DNA of 64,000 nt from Actinomadura opuntiae (GTDB lineage Bacteria; Actinomycetota; Actinomycetes; Streptosporangiales; Streptosporangiaceae). The translations under genes and the position numbers were made by a program. Shown here one piece after another: positions 42,813 through 52,601 of this stretch. Every line of letters starts with the position of its first letter. The stretch's first letter is position 1. Under the pieces are notes generated by a model. The model was not told the origin of the DNA. It saw nothing but the letters and a program-made list of their open reading frames with translations, and made no database searches. The stretch is taken from positions 496,001 through 560,000 of the forward strand of contig NZ_JASNWF010000002.1 in NCBI RefSeq assembly GCF_030283205.1, given 5' to 3'.

Positions 42813-43304
42813 TCAGTGACCGCCCTGATCGGCCTGGCGCTTGCGGGACCGCTCGATCTCGGCCTCGGCCTCGACCCGCCCCACCCAGCTGGCGCCCTCG
42901 ACGGACTTGCCGGGCTCCAGGTCCTTGTAGACCTCGAAGAAGTGCTGGATCTCCAGCCGGTCGAACTCGGCGACGTGGTGGATGTCGCGCAGGTGCTCCA
43001 TGCGCGGGTCCGTCGCCGGGACGCACAGGACCTTGTCGTCACCACCGGCCTCGTCGGTCATCCGGAACATCCCGACCGCGCGGCAGCGGATCAGGCACCC
43101 GGGGAACGTCGGCTCCTGGAGCAGCACCAGCGCGTCCAGGGGGTCGCCGTCCTCGCCCAGCGTGTTCTCGATGAACCCGTAGTCGGCGGGGTACTGCGTC
43201 GAGGTGAAGAGCATGCGGTCGAGCCGGATGCGGCCGGTCTCGTGGTCCACCTCGTACTTGTTCCGCTGGCCCTTCGGGATCTCAATGGTGACGTCGAAAT
43301 CCAA
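42813..43304 (-). CDS. ppa: Inorganic pyrophosphatase
   Basis: 163 aa from TTG 43304, with GGAGG five bases upstream; the resulting N-terminus [24 protein letters not shown] is the canonical family start. Metal and substrate residues are in [10 protein letters not shown] and [11 protein letters not shown], with D-x-D-P-x-D intact, and the usual [11 protein letters not shown] and [13 protein letters not shown] segments. It hydrolyses pyrophosphate to drive biosynthesis. It is divergent from the PBP4 gene, as in many actinobacteria. Length is typical of family I enzymes. Confidence 0.97.
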   Translation of the reverse strand: MDFDVTIEIPKGQRNKYEVDHETGRIRLDRMLFTSTQYPADYGFIENTLGEDGDPLDALVLLQEPTFPGCLIRCRAVGMFRMTDEAGGDDKVLCVPATDPRMEHLRDIHHVAEFDRLEIQHFFEVYKDLEPGKSVEGASWVGRVEAEAEIERSRKRQADQGGH

Positions 43305-43390
43305 GATGTCCTCCGCTCCCTGCGCGGTCGCAGTGCATAGTCTTTCGGGGGTCTGTGCGGGCGAGGCCGGCCCTCACAGGGGTGAGTTCC

Positions 43391-43400
43391 CTTATATAAG
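43391..43400 (+). promoter_or_regulatory. Palindromic -10-like element before the PBP4 gene
   Basis: CTTATATAAG (43391-43400) is a perfect palindrome containing TATAAG, a good -10, in an otherwise very GC-rich 140-bp gap between the pyrophosphatase and PBP4 genes. As a palindrome it could open in both directions. Confidence 0.45.
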
Positions 43401-43444
43401 GATGTCGCACGTTGGTGAGTGCTGAGTGGGAGAGGGGCGGTCAC

Positions 43445-44833
43445 GTGCGTGTGCGCGGCCGTTCCCTCGCCGTGGTGTCGCTGTCCCTCCTTAACGTTTT
43501 CGCCGTCGCCGCGGGGGTGGCAGTGGCGAAACTCACACCCGAGCGGCACCTGTCCCCCCAGCCGCCCAGCGTCGCGGCGCGCGACCTCGTGCGGGCCTCG
43601 GCCGAGATCCCGGCCGCCGACCCCGCCGGCGGGCGGGTGCCGAACGCGCAGGCCCTGGCCGGCCGGCTGTCCGCGGTCATCGGCGGCCCCCAGGCGAAGA
43701 TCAACGCCGTGGTCGTCGACGCGGAGACCGGCCGTCCGCTGTTCGAGCAACGCGCCGACCAGCCCGCCACACCGGCCTCCACGACGAAGCTGGCGACGAC
43801 CGCGGCCGCGCTCGCCACGGTGGGTCCCTCGCATCGGATCACCACGCAGGTGGTGCGTGGCACCGGCGGCGGGATCGTACTGGTCGGAGGCGGGGATCCT
43901 ACCCTGACGGCCCTTCCCGCGCGCCCGGACGCGGGCCACCCGCCCTACGCGTCGCTGCTCGACCTCGCCAAGCAGACCGCCACGGCGCTCAAGGCCTCCG
44001 GTGTGACGCGCGTACGCGTGGACTACGACGCGTCGGCGTACCAGGGACCGCGTACCGCTGCGGGTTGGAAACCCAACTACCTACCGGAGGGGGAGCTGGC
44101 GCCGGTCACGGCCCTAACGGTGGACGAGGGACGCGTCTCTCCCGCCGATCCGTCTAAGCGCGCCCGTGTCTCGGACCCGCCGTCCACAGCCGCGGCCATC
44201 TTCGCGCGCCTACTCACCAAGGACGGTGTGGCGGCCAAGGCCGGCCAGAGGGCCGTCGCGCAGAAGGGCGCCGCGCGCCTGGGCGCGGTGCAGTCCCCGC
44301 CGCTGTCCGCCCTGATCGAGCATCTGCTGACCGAGAGCGACAACGACGTCGCTGAGGCGGTGGCCAGGCAGGTGGCCATCAAACTGGGGCGTCCGGCGAC
44401 CTTCGCGGACGCGGCGCAGGCGGTGCGGCAGACCCTCGCGAAGCTCGGCGTCACGCAGGGCGTGTCGGTCAACGACGGCAGCGGCCTGTCGCCGCGGAAC
44501 CGCATCACGCCGCTCGCGCTGGCCCGCATCATCGCGCTCGCATCGGATCCGGCGCACCCGCAGCTGCGTTCGGTCATCACCGGCCTGCCCATCGCCGGGT
44601 TCTCGGGCACCCTGAAGCCGCCGCGCTACACCGTCTCGGCGAGCCAGGGCGGCGCCGGCGTCGTGCGCGCGAAGACGGGCACGCTGGCCGGCGTCAGCAC
44701 GCTGGCCGGGCTGACCTACGACGCCGACGGGCGGCTGCTGACGTTCGCCTTCATGGCGGGGGACGGGAAGGGCCCGGTGGATCCGGGCAAGCTCGACCAG
44801 CTCGCGGCGGCCGTCGCCACCTGTGGCTGCTGA
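43445..44833 (+). CDS. dacB: D-alanyl-D-alanine carboxypeptidase/endopeptidase (PBP4, S13)
   Basis: 462 aa from GTG 43445 (AGAGGGG seven bases upstream). An N-terminal membrane segment (SLAVVSLSLLNVFAVAAGVAVA) anchors or exports it. Penicillin-binding motifs: S-x-x-K in PASTTKLATT (Ser112, Lys115), S-x-N in ESDNDVAE, and KTG in VRAKTGTLAG. The insert typical of class C PBPs lies between the first two motifs (YDASAYQGPRTAAGW..). It trims the terminal D-Ala or cuts cross-links in peptidoglycan. The dacB - metalloprotease - tilS - hpt - ftsH order is standard for actinobacteria. Confidence 0.95.
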   Translation: MRVRGRSLAVVSLSLLNVFAVAAGVAVAKLTPERHLSPQPPSVAARDLVRASAEIPAADPAGGRVPNAQALAGRLSAVIGGPQAKINAVVVDAETGRPLFEQRADQPATPASTTKLATTAAALATVGPSHRITTQVVRGTGGGIVLVGGGDPTLTALPARPDAGHPPYASLLDLAKQTATALKASGVTRVRVDYDASAYQGPRTAAGWKPNYLPEGELAPVTALTVDEGRVSPADPSKRARVSDPPSTAAAIFARLLTKDGVAAKAGQRAVAQKGAARLGAVQSPPLSALIEHLLTESDNDVAEAVARQVAIKLGRPATFADAAQAVRQTLAKLGVTQGVSVNDGSGLSPRNRITPLALARIIALASDPAHPQLRSVITGLPIAGFSGTLKPPRYTVSASQGGAGVVRAKTGTLAGVSTLAGLTYDADGRLLTFAFMAGDGKGPVDPGKLDQLAAAVATCGC

Positions 44834-44937
44834 TCGGAGTGTGGGCGGGGCCGTACGGGAGATAACCAGAACGGTTGTTCGTTGAACGATCGTGCAGGGG
44901 CGCTCCGGCGCCGTGTCCGAAAAGTACGGTGGAGCAC

Positions 44938-46062
44938 ATGAGCGCCTCAATGATCGACTGGAACGTGGCGGTCCAGGCGGGGACCCGCCTGGTGCGGCCG
45001 GGACCGCAGGTCAGCCACCAGGAGGCCCGCGAGGTGGTGGCGGAGCTGCGGGAGCTGTCCACGCACGCGCACGGGCACGTGCGGGACTTCACCGGCATGG
45101 CCTCCGAGCTCGATCCGGACCCGGCGACGGTCGTGGACAGGCCCGGATGGATCCGGGCGAATGTGGACGGCTTCCGGGTCGTGCTGGAACCGCTCATGGA
45201 GCAGATGTCCGAACGGCGCGGCCCCGGCCCGTGGGGCAGCGCCGGCAACGTGGTGGTGCAGGCGGTCGGTTCGCGTGTGACAGGCATGCAGGTGGGCGCG
45301 ATCCTGGCCTACATGGCCAGCCGTGTCCTCGGGCAGTACGAGCTGTTCCTGCCGCCGGACCCGTCAGGGCGGGCCCCGACGGGACGGCTCACTCTGGTGG
45401 CGCCCAACATCGTCCATGTTGAGCAGGAACTCGGCGTTCACACACGCGATTTCCGGCTGTGGGTGTGCCTGCATGAGGAGACGCACCGCGCACAGTTCAC
45501 CGGGGTTTCGTGGCTGCGCGAGTACGTACAGGACCAGATGACCCAGTTCCTGCTGGCGTCCGATCTGGACCCGGGCGTGATGCTGGACCGCATCCGCGAC
45601 GCTGCGGAGGCTGTGGCGGACGCGGTGCGCGGCGGGGACTCCAACCTCATCGACGCGATCCAGACCCCCGAGCAGCGCAAGATCCTCGATCGGCTGACCG
45701 CCGTGATGACCCTGGTCGAGGGGCACGGCGACTACGTGATGGACGCGGTCGGCCCGGAGGTCGTGCCTTCGGTGGAGCAGATCCGCGCGCGCTTCCAGGG
45801 ACGCCGGGACGGCGGCTCCAAGCTGGACAAGACGATCCGGCGCCTGCTGGGCATCGACCTCAAGATGAAGCAGTACGCGGAGGGCTCCCGGTTCGTCCGG
45901 CGGGTCGTCGCGGAGGCGGGCATGAGCGGGTTCAACCAGGTGTGGCAGTCCCCGGAAACGCTGCCCACGCACGAGGAGATCAAGGAGCCCGCCCGCTGGA
46001 TGGACCGGGTCATCGGCCCGCGCGCCATCGACGTGGCGCCGCCGGAGGCCAGCGAGGCGTGA
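44938..46062 (+). CDS. Zinicin-like zinc-dependent metalloprotease (DUF2342, F420-associated family)
   Basis: 374 aa from ATG 44938; GGAG precedes it by only three bases. The zinc motif is WVCLHEETHRAQF (HExxH, ~residue 180) and the conserved family segments QYELFLPP, FRLWVCLHE and VMTLVEGHGDYVMDAVGPEVVPSVEQIRARFQGRR are all present. The family occurs in most actinobacteria at exactly this position, between dacB and tilS, and is named for its co-occurrence with coenzyme F420 genes; its substrate is not known. No signal peptide is seen, so it is probably cytoplasmic. Confidence 0.92.
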   Translation: MSASMIDWNVAVQAGTRLVRPGPQVSHQEAREVVAELRELSTHAHGHVRDFTGMASELDPDPATVVDRPGWIRANVDGFRVVLEPLMEQMSERRGPGPWGSAGNVVVQAVGSRVTGMQVGAILAYMASRVLGQYELFLPPDPSGRAPTGRLTLVAPNIVHVEQELGVHTRDFRLWVCLHEETHRAQFTGVSWLREYVQDQMTQFLLASDLDPGVMLDRIRDAAEAVADAVRGGDSNLIDAIQTPEQRKILDRLTAVMTLVEGHGDYVMDAVGPEVVPSVEQIRARFQGRRDGGSKLDKTIRRLLGIDLKMKQYAEGSRFVRRVVAEAGMSGFNQVWQSPETLPTHEEIKEPARWMDRVIGPRAIDVAPPEASEA

Positions 46063-46150
46063 CGTCGCACACAGCGTGCAGGCGTACGGCAGGTGTATGA
46101 GGCGGACGCCGCTTCCGTCGTGTCGTGCCGTCCGGTGATAGACGTTTCCC

Positions 46151-47158
46151 ATGGGGCCTGATCCGGCGGTAGCGGCGGTGCGGCTGGCGGTGCGGCGCGT
46201 ACTGGCCGATCTGCCCGCCGGAGACATGGTGTTAGCCGCCTGTAGCGGCGGCGCGGATTCGCTGGCATTGGCCGGAGCCCTGGCCTTCGAGGCGCCCAGG
46301 GCGGGCCTTCAGGCGGGCGGAATCACCATCGACCACGGGTTGCAGGACGGTTCGGGCGCGCGCGCGGACGCGGTCGTGCGCACGCTGGCCGACCTCGGTC
46401 TGGACCCGGCCGGCTCGATCGCCGTCACCGTGGACGGCGACGGAGGGATGGAGAACGCGGCCCGCAACGCCCGCTACGCGGCCCTGGACGAGGCCGCCGA
46501 TCGCCTGGGCGCGGCAGCGGTCCTCCTCGGCCACACCCGGGACGACCAGGCCGAGACGGTGCTGCTGGGGCTGGCGCGTGGTTCCGGAGCTCGTTCCTTA
46601 GCGGGAATGCCTCCGGCCCTAAGACGCCCCTACGCCCGTGGAGAGGTCCTGTACCTCCGCCCCTTGCTGGAATTGGACCGAATAACCATGCGAAGGGCCT
46701 GCCTGGCGATGGGCCTGGAGCCCTGGGACGACCCTCACAACGACGACCCCGCCTACACGCGCGTGCGCGTGCGGCACCAGGCTCTGCCCGTCCTGGAGGA
46801 GACGATCGGGCCGGGTGTGGCCGAGGCGCTGGCGCGCACAGCCCGGATGCTGCGCGATGACGCCGACGCACTGGACGAACTGGCCGCGCGCGCTTACGAC
46901 GAACTCCGATCCGCCGAGGACGGCTACAGCGTCGCACTCCGCGCCGACGGGCTCGAAGAACTGCCCAGAGCCGTCCGTACACGCGTCTTGCGGATGGCCG
47001 CGGTCAAAGCCGGCAGCCCACCGGGTACGCTCGCGGCCGTCCACGTCGATGCAATGGATCGGCTGGTCACGGCCTGGCACGGCCAGCGGCACGTCGATCT
47101 GCCCGGGGGCCTTCGAGCGTTCCGGCGGTATGGGAGGCTGCTGTTCGGCCCGGTTTGA
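46151..47158 (+). CDS. tilS: tRNA(Ile)-lysidine synthetase
   Basis: 335 aa from ATG 46151. The PP-loop motif is [18 protein letters not shown] (~residue 30), followed by [12 protein letters not shown] and [32 protein letters not shown], which are family hallmarks. The C-terminal part is the shorter form usual in actinobacteria, with a putative tRNA-binding TilS substrate region. It turns C34 of tRNA-Ile(CAU) into lysidine using ATP and lysine so that AUA is read correctly. It is followed by hpt after 95 bp; the pair tilS-hpt is widely conserved. Confidence 0.95.
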   Translation: MGPDPAVAAVRLAVRRVLADLPAGDMVLAACSGGADSLALAGALAFEAPRAGLQAGGITIDHGLQDGSGARADAVVRTLADLGLDPAGSIAVTVDGDGGMENAARNARYAALDEAADRLGAAAVLLGHTRDDQAETVLLGLARGSGARSLAGMPPALRRPYARGEVLYLRPLLELDRITMRRACLAMGLEPWDDPHNDDPAYTRVRVRHQALPVLEETIGPGVAEALARTARMLRDDADALDELAARAYDELRSAEDGYSVALRADGLEELPRAVRTRVLRMAAVKAGSPPGTLAAVHVDAMDRLVTAWHGQRHVDLPGGLRAFRRYGRLLFGPV

Positions 47159-47253
47159 CGTCGCGTCGTGTGCGACTCGTCACATGTCGTGTCCGTCGCG
47201 CAAGGCGTCCGTCCCGCGCGGGCGGGCGAAGTCACAACGATGAGGGTGGGGTT

Positions 47254-47817
47254 GTGGACGAGAAGGACCTGGGCAACGACCTGGCGAAGGTGCTGATCCC
47301 CGAGGCCGACCTGCAGGCCAAGGTGCGCGAGCTCGCCGCGCAGGTCGACGCGGACTACGCGGGCAGGGAGCTGCTCCTCGTCGGCGTCCTCAAGGGCGCC
47401 GTCATGATCATGGCGGACCTGGCGCGGGCGCTGCACTCGCCGGCCTCCATGGACTGGATGGCCGTCTCGTCCTACGGATCGGGCACCAAGTCGTCCGGCG
47501 TGGTCCGCATCCTCAAGGACCTGGACACCGACATCCTCGACCGCCACGTGCTCATCGTGGAGGACATCGTCGACTCGGGCCTGACGCTGTCGTGGCTGGT
47601 CAGCAACCTGCGCTCGCGCGGGCCCGCGTCCCTGGAGATCTGCGCGCTGCTGCGCAAGCCCGAGGCGGTGAGGGCCGACGTCGACGTGAAGTACATCGGC
47701 TTCGACATCCCCAACGAGTTCGTCATCGGGTACGGGCTCGACTACGCCGAGAAGTACCGGAACCTTCCGTTCGTCGGGACGCTGGCGCCGCACGTCTATG
47801 GTGGCGACGGTGCCTGA
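47254..47817 (+). CDS. hpt: Hypoxanthine phosphoribosyltransferase
   Basis: 187 aa from GTG 47254 with a G-rich leader (GAGGGTGGGG). Key motifs: [34 protein letters not shown] (flexible loop), and the PRPP-binding [45 protein letters not shown] is the base-binding end. It salvages hypoxanthine and guanine using PRPP. Position between tilS and ftsH is standard. A longer upstream frame exists but is not supported by sequence similarity. Confidence 0.96.
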   Translation: MDEKDLGNDLAKVLIPEADLQAKVRELAAQVDADYAGRELLLVGVLKGAVMIMADLARALHSPASMDWMAVSSYGSGTKSSGVVRILKDLDTDILDRHVLIVEDIVDSGLTLSWLVSNLRSRGPASLEICALLRKPEAVRADVDVKYIGFDIPNEFVIGYGLDYAEKYRNLPFVGTLAPHVYGGDGA

Positions 47818-48133
47818 GGCCGCCCCCGCGCGCGCCCTGCCAGGACCCCCCAGGGAACAAGGGGCCGTGACGGATCGTTGCAAAGGTCGTTGACGGGTAT
47901 ATGGAGAGGATCAGGAGATCGGCGCTGGCTGCGTCTCCTGTGCCCTGCGGTGTACCGTCATTATCCCGGGCCCTCGGGTCGGGGAGCCAGGTGACGGAGA
48001 CCGCCTCGGTGGGTCCGGAGCCCCGGGCGACGGGCCTTTTGTTGGTCGCAGTGGCGTCCGCCCCCCGGGACGGGCGAGGATCGCACACAGACGTTGGTCA
48101 GGAGGGACGGGCCCCGTAGGGGTAACCGGATAA
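47818..48133 (+). other. 316-bp leader region of ftsH, no gene
   Basis: No credible coding frame. CAGGAGA (47912-47918) can pair with TCTCCTG (47934-47940), and GC-rich inverted stretches follow around 47960-48040, so the ftsH mRNA may have a structured 5' leader. No confident -35/-10 pair was assigned and no known riboswitch fold was recognised. Confidence 0.4.
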
Positions 48134-50140
48134 ATGGACGTGAAGCGCTATTTTCGCGGGCCGCTGCTGTGGATCCTGCTGTTCGGCCTCTTGGTCGCCC
48201 TGGTGATGTGGGGCGTCAACCCCGGCCGCTCGTTCGAGAAGACCGACACCTCGAAGGTCGTCCAGGAGATCGCCGCGGGCCAGGTGAAGTCCGCCAAGAT
48301 CGTCGACAAGGACCAGCGGATCGAGGTCACGCTCAAGAACGGCAAGCAGCAGCAGGCCTCCTGGGTCGACGGCCAGGGCCTCCAGCTGCAGAACCAGTTG
48401 CAGAAGCAGGCCGACGCCGGCAAGCTGCCCGGCGGCTACAACGTTGATGTCCCCAAGCAGAGCTTCTTCCTGAACCTGCTGTTCAGCCTGCTGCCCATCG
48501 TGGTCATCGTGCTGATCTTCCTGTTCATCATGAACCAGATGCAGGGCGGCGGCTCGCGCGTGATGAACTTCGGCAAGTCCAAGGCCAAGCTCATCACCAA
48601 GGACACCCCCAAGACCACCTTCGCCGACGTGGCCGGGGCCGACGAGGCCCTGGAGGAACTCGAGGAGATCAAGGACTTCCTGCAGAACCCGGCGAAGTTC
48701 CAGTCGATCGGCGCGAAGATCCCCAAGGGCGTGCTGCTGTACGGCCCGCCCGGCACCGGCAAGACGCTGCTCGCGCGGGCGGTGGCCGGCGAGGCGGGGG
48801 TGCCCTTCTACTCGATCTCCGGCTCCGACTTCGTCGAGATGTTCGTCGGCGTGGGCGCCTCGCGCGTGCGCGACCTGTTCGAGCAGGCCAAGACCAACGC
48901 CCCTTCGATCATCTTCATCGACGAGATCGACGCCGTGGGCCGGCACCGCGGCGCGGGCCTCGGCGGCGGCCACGACGAGCGCGAGCAGACGCTGAACCAG
49001 CTGCTGGTCGAGATGGACGGGTTCGACGTCAAGGGCGGCGTGATCCTCATCGCGGCGACCAACCGTCCCGACATCCTCGACCCGGCGCTGCTGCGCCCGG
49101 GCCGATTCGACCGGCAGGTCACCGTGGACCGTCCCGACCTGGAGGGCCGCAAGGGCATCCTGCGCGTGCACGGCCGCGGCAAGCCGTTCGCCCCGGACGT
49201 CGACCTCGACGTCATCGCGCGCCGTACCCCCGGTTTCACCGGCGCGGACCTGGCGAACGTCATCAACGAGGCCGCGCTGCTCACGGCGCGCTTCGACCGC
49301 AAGCTCATCGACATGGACACCCTCGAGGAGGCCATCGACCGGGTGATGGCCGGGCCCGAGCGCAAGACCCGGGTGATGTCGGAGAAGGAAAAGAAGATCA
49401 TCGCCTATCACGAGGGCGGGCACGCGCTGGTGGCGCACGCGCTGCCGAACTCCGACCCCGTGCACAAGGTGACGATCCTCCCGCGCGGGCGCGCGCTGGG
49501 GTACACCATGACCCTGCCGATGGAGGACAAGTTCCTCACCACGCGCTCGGAGATGACCGACCAGCTCGCCATGCTGCTGGGCGGACGCACCGCGGAGGAA
49601 CTGGTCTTCCACGAGCCGACCACCGGCGCGGCCAACGACATTGAGAAGGCCAGCTCGATCGCCCGCAACATGGTGACCGAGTACGGCATGAGCGAGCGCC
49701 TGGGCGCCCGCAAGTTCGGCACCGGGCAGGGCGAGGTCTTCCTCGGCCGCGACATGGGCCACGAGCGGGACTACTCCGAGGACATCGCCTCCGCGATCGA
49801 CGACGAGGTCCGCCGCTACATCGAGGCCGCGCACGACACCGCGTGGGAGATCCTCGTGGAGTACCGGGACGTCCTGGACGACCTGGTCGTCAACCTCATG
49901 GAGAAGGAGACCCTCTCCAAGGAGATGGTGCTGCGGATCTTCGCACCGATCCAGAAGCGGCCGCACCAGAACTCCTACACCGGCTACGGCAAGCGGCTCC
50001 CGTCGGACCGCCCGCCGGTGCTGACGCCGAAGGAGCTGGCGCTGCTCGGTCCCCAGGACGTGACCGACCTGACCAAGAACAACGGCCAGGGCGGCGGTGT
50101 CCCCTCCGAGTCCGCCGACCCGGCCCCGGGCGAAAGCTGA
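48134..50140 (+). CDS. ftsH: ATP-dependent zinc metalloprotease FtsH
   Basis: 668 aa from ATG 48134. Two membrane helices (~residues 10-29 and 112-134) flank the periplasmic-side domain. The AAA+ domain has Walker A GPPGTGKT (204-211), Walker [12 protein letters not shown], and the second region of homology [22 protein letters not shown]. The protease zinc motif is HEGGH (His426, Glu427, His430), and the third ligand Asp is in the later helix near [13 protein letters not shown]. It unfolds and degrades membrane and regulatory proteins. The C-terminus is extended by a Gly/Pro-rich tail as in actinobacteria. folE starts six bases after its stop. Confidence 0.98.
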   Translation: MDVKRYFRGPLLWILLFGLLVALVMWGVNPGRSFEKTDTSKVVQEIAAGQVKSAKIVDKDQRIEVTLKNGKQQQASWVDGQGLQLQNQLQKQADAGKLPGGYNVDVPKQSFFLNLLFSLLPIVVIVLIFLFIMNQMQGGGSRVMNFGKSKAKLITKDTPKTTFADVAGADEALEELEEIKDFLQNPAKFQSIGAKIPKGVLLYGPPGTGKTLLARAVAGEAGVPFYSISGSDFVEMFVGVGASRVRDLFEQAKTNAPSIIFIDEIDAVGRHRGAGLGGGHDEREQTLNQLLVEMDGFDVKGGVILIAATNRPDILDPALLRPGRFDRQVTVDRPDLEGRKGILRVHGRGKPFAPDVDLDVIARRTPGFTGADLANVINEAALLTARFDRKLIDMDTLEEAIDRVMAGPERKTRVMSEKEKKIIAYHEGGHALVAHALPNSDPVHKVTILPRGRALGYTMTLPMEDKFLTTRSEMTDQLAMLLGGRTAEELVFHEPTTGAANDIEKASSIARNMVTEYGMSERLGARKFGTGQGEVFLGRDMGHERDYSEDIASAIDDEVRRYIEAAHDTAWEILVEYRDVLDDLVVNLMEKETLSKEMVLRIFAPIQKRPHQNSYTGYGKRLPSDRPPVLTPKELALLGPQDVTDLTKNNGQGGGVPSESADPAPGES

Positions 50141-50145
50141 CCGCC

Positions 50146-50760
50146 TTGGCCATCCCGTACGACGAGGAGCCGGTGCAGGAGGACCCCCCGGGGTTCGACC
50201 ACGCCCGGATCGAGAAGGCGGTGCGCGAGATCCTGTTCGCGATCGGGGAGAACCCCGATCGCGACGGGCTCCGCGACACCCCGGCGCGGGTCGCGCGCGC
50301 GTACGCAGAGCAGTTCGCCGGCCTGCGCCAGACACCCGAGGACGCGCTGACGACGGTGTTCGACGCCGACCATGAGGAAATGGTCCTGGTGAAGGACATC
50401 GAGGTGTACAGCGTGTGCGAGCACCACCTGGTGCCCTTCCACGGGGTGGCCCACGTGGGGTACACGCCCAACAAGAAGGGGCAGATCACCGGCCTGTCGA
50501 AGCTGGCCCGCCTGGTCGACGTGTACGCGCGTCGCCCGCAGGTCCAGGAGCGGCTGACCAGCCAGGTGGCGGACGCCCTGATGAGCGTGCTCGAACCGCG
50601 CGGCGCGATCGTGGTGATCGAGGCCGAGCACCTGTGCATGACCATGCGCGGGGTGCGCAAGCCGGGCGCCAAGACGGTCACGTCCGCGGTCCGCGGCGAC
50701 TTCCGTGATCACCCGGAGACTCGCAGCGAGGCGATGAGCCTGATTCTGGGCCGCTCCTGA
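50146..50760 (+). CDS. folE: GTP cyclohydrolase I
   Basis: 204 aa from TTG 50146, five bases after the ftsH stop. The zinc-binding and catalytic motifs are intact: [51 protein letters not shown], and [23 protein letters not shown] with the second zinc cysteine. It opens GTP to dihydroneopterin triphosphate, the first step of folate synthesis; later steps are encoded just downstream. The TTG start has a poor ribosome site, consistent with translation coupled to ftsH. A strong terminator after it separates it from folP. Confidence 0.96.
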   Translation: MAIPYDEEPVQEDPPGFDHARIEKAVREILFAIGENPDRDGLRDTPARVARAYAEQFAGLRQTPEDALTTVFDADHEEMVLVKDIEVYSVCEHHLVPFHGVAHVGYTPNKKGQITGLSKLARLVDVYARRPQVQERLTSQVADALMSVLEPRGAIVVIEAEHLCMTMRGVRKPGAKTVTSAVRGDFRDHPETRSEAMSLILGRS

Positions 50761-50792
50761 CCGTCCTCCCGTCCCTCGTTCGACCGAACCAC

Positions 50793-50827
50793 TGAACGGG
50801 CCTCAGCGTCGCGCTGAGGCCCGTTCA
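50793..50827 (+). terminator. Terminator hairpin after folE
   Basis: TGAACGGGCCTCAGCG (50793-50808) pairs perfectly with 50812-50827, a 16-bp stem with a three-base loop, 33 bases after the folE stop codon. No T-run. It implies folP has its own promoter in the following 80 bases. Confidence 0.85.
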
Positions 50828-50908
50828 GCGTGTGACGGATGGGCCTGGGCGGACGGTCGGGACGCGGTCGCCCGCGACGGACCCGCCTCAAGGCATAGGG
50901 TTGGTCGC

Positions 50909-51790
50909 ATGACCAGTGCCGCCGTTCCGGGCCTGCCCCAGCCGGGGCGATGTCTCGTCATGGGCGTGGTCAACGTCACACCGGACTCGTTCTCCGACGG
51001 CGGATCCTGGTTCGATCCGGAGAAGGCCGTCCGGCACGGGCTGGACCTCGTCGCCGAGGGCGCCGACATCGTCGACGTCGGCGGGGAGTCCACGCGTCCG
51101 GGCGCCCAGCGGGTGTCCCTGGACGAGGAACTGCGCCGCGTGGTGCCCGTCATCCGGGCGCTCAGCGAAGAGAACGTCCCGGTCAGCGTCGACACCATGC
51201 GCGCGGAGGTGGCGGAGGCCGCTGTCGCCGTCGGCGCCCGATTGGTGAACGACGTGAGCGGCGGGCTGGCCGACCCGGACATGCCGCGTGTCGTGGCCGC
51301 CGCCGGCGTTCCCTATGTGGTGATGCATTGGCGCGGTCACAGCCACGACATGCAGACCAGGTCCGTCTATGCCGACGTGGTGCGCGAGGTGCGCGAGGAG
51401 CTGCTGCACCGTGTCGACGCCGTCCTGGACGAGGGCGTCGACCCGTCCATGGTCGTGCTCGATCCGGGCCTGGGTTTCGCCAAGAGCCCCACCGCCGGGC
51501 ACAACTGGGCCCTGCTCGCCCATCTGGACGAGTTCATCGGCACGGGTTACCCCATCCTCGTCGGCGCGTCCCGCAAGAGCTTCTTCACGACCCTGCTGGC
51601 CGAGCCGGACGGGACGCGCCGCCCGTTCGCCGAATGCGATGACGCCACCGTCGCCGTCACGTCCCTTGCCGCGACGGCCGGTGCGTGGTGCGTGCGCGTG
51701 CACCGGGTACGTCCGAACGTGGACGCCGTACGGGTGGCGGCCGCGATCGAGGCCGCCCGACCCATGCACCCCGGGAGCGACCACGAATGA
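50909..51790 (+). CDS. folP: Dihydropteroate synthase
   Basis: 293 aa from ATG 50909. Family motifs: MGVVNVTPDSFSDGG, DIVDVGGESTRPGA, VSVDTMRAEVAEAA, LVNDVSGG, VVLDPGLGFAKS and ILVGASRKSFFT, so the pterin and p-aminobenzoate sites are complete. It condenses dihydropterin pyrophosphate with p-aminobenzoate; it is the sulfonamide target. The stop overlaps the next gene start (ATGA), and the set folP - NTF2-like - folB - folK - DUF3180 is one translationally coupled chain. Confidence 0.97.
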   Translation: MTSAAVPGLPQPGRCLVMGVVNVTPDSFSDGGSWFDPEKAVRHGLDLVAEGADIVDVGGESTRPGAQRVSLDEELRRVVPVIRALSEENVPVSVDTMRAEVAEAAVAVGARLVNDVSGGLADPDMPRVVAAAGVPYVVMHWRGHSHDMQTRSVYADVVREVREELLHRVDAVLDEGVDPSMVVLDPGLGFAKSPTAGHNWALLAHLDEFIGTGYPILVGASRKSFFTTLLAEPDGTRRPFAECDDATVAVTSLAATAGAWCVRVHRVRPNVDAVRVAAAIEAARPMHPGSDHE

Positions 51791-52224
51791 GCCGTGCAGT
51801 GAACCGCGCCGACCTGGAAGAGGTCCACGCCGAGTTCTACGCCGCCTTCGAGGCGGGAGACTTCGATCGCATGTCCGCCGTGTGGGCGGACGGCCCCTAC
51901 GCGGCGGGCGTCTCCTGCGTCCATCCCGGCTGGACGATGCTCCGGGGACGTGACGAGGTCCTGCGCTCGTGGGCGCTCATCATGGCCAACACCACCTATA
52001 TCCAGTTCGTGCTGACTGACGTCGAGACGGATGTCTACGGCGACCACGCCGTGGTCACGTGCAAGGAGAACGTCCTCACCGCGGACGAGGACACCGAGGC
52101 CGGTTTCCTCGCCGGAGGAAGCATCGTGGCCACGAAACTGTTCGTACGGGTCGACGGGCAGTGGCGGCTGCTGCTGCACCACGGTTCGCCCGTGCTCAAC
52201 CCCGCGGATGCAGAGGAAGAATGA
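51787..52224 (+). CDS. NTF2-like/SnoaL-like protein in the folate operon
   Basis: 145 aa from ATG 51787, overlapping folP by four bases and folB by four. The fold is the nuclear-transport-factor-2/SnoaL barrel: DLEEVHAEFYAAFEAGDFDRMSAVWAD, VSCVHPGWTMLRGRDEVLRSW, HAVVTCKENVLT and VATKLFVRVDGQWRLLLHHGSPV. It is a regular member of this operon in actinobacteria. No catalytic residue pair can be proven from sequence. A role in dealing with a folate precursor or a damaged pterin is only a guess from position. Confidence 0.9.
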   Translation: MSRAVNRADLEEVHAEFYAAFEAGDFDRMSAVWADGPYAAGVSCVHPGWTMLRGRDEVLRSWALIMANTTYIQFVLTDVETDVYGDHAVVTCKENVLTADEDTEAGFLAGGSIVATKLFVRVDGQWRLLLHHGSPVLNPADAEEE

Positions 52225-52601
52225 GCCTGGACCGCACAGACCTGGACCGCATAGAGCTGCGCGGCCTGCGCGCCCGGGGACGGCACGGCGCGCTGCCGGC
52301 CGAGCGCGAGCTCGGGCAGGAGTTCGTGGTGGACGTCTCGCTCGGCCTCGACACCCGTCCGGCGGCGGAGACCGACGACCTGTCGCGTACCGTCGACTAC
52401 GGGACACTGGCCGGGCGGCTGGTCGCCGCGGTCGAGACCGACCCCGTCGACCTGATCGAAACGCTGGCCGACCGGCTCGCGAAGATATGTCTGGAGGACC
52501 CGGCGGTGGCGGAGGCCGAGGTCGCCGTCCACAAGCCGAGCGCCCCGGTGCCGCACCCCTTCACGGACGTCGCCGTGAAGATCAGGAGGAGTCGCCCATG
52601 A
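52221..52601 (+). CDS. folB: Dihydroneopterin aldolase
   Basis: 126 aa from ATG 52221. The sequence DRIELRGLRARGRHGALPAERELGQEFVVDVSLGLDTRPAAETDDLSRTVDYGTLAGRL is the family N-terminal half; LIETLADRLAKICL and VAVHKPSAPVPHPFTDVAVKI complete it, including the lysine (HKP) of the active site. It releases glycolaldehyde from dihydroneopterin in folate synthesis. Four-base overlap with the preceding gene and folK. Confidence 0.95.
   Translation: MSLDRTDLDRIELRGLRARGRHGALPAERELGQEFVVDVSLGLDTRPAAETDDLSRTVDYGTLAGRLVAAVETDPVDLIETLADRLAKICLEDPAVAEAEVAVHKPSAPVPHPFTDVAVKIRRSRP

Noticed and set aside
47818..48133. A protein-coding gene in the ftsH leader
   Set aside because: Short plus-strand frame lacks a start signal and has no codon-position pattern typical of this genome.
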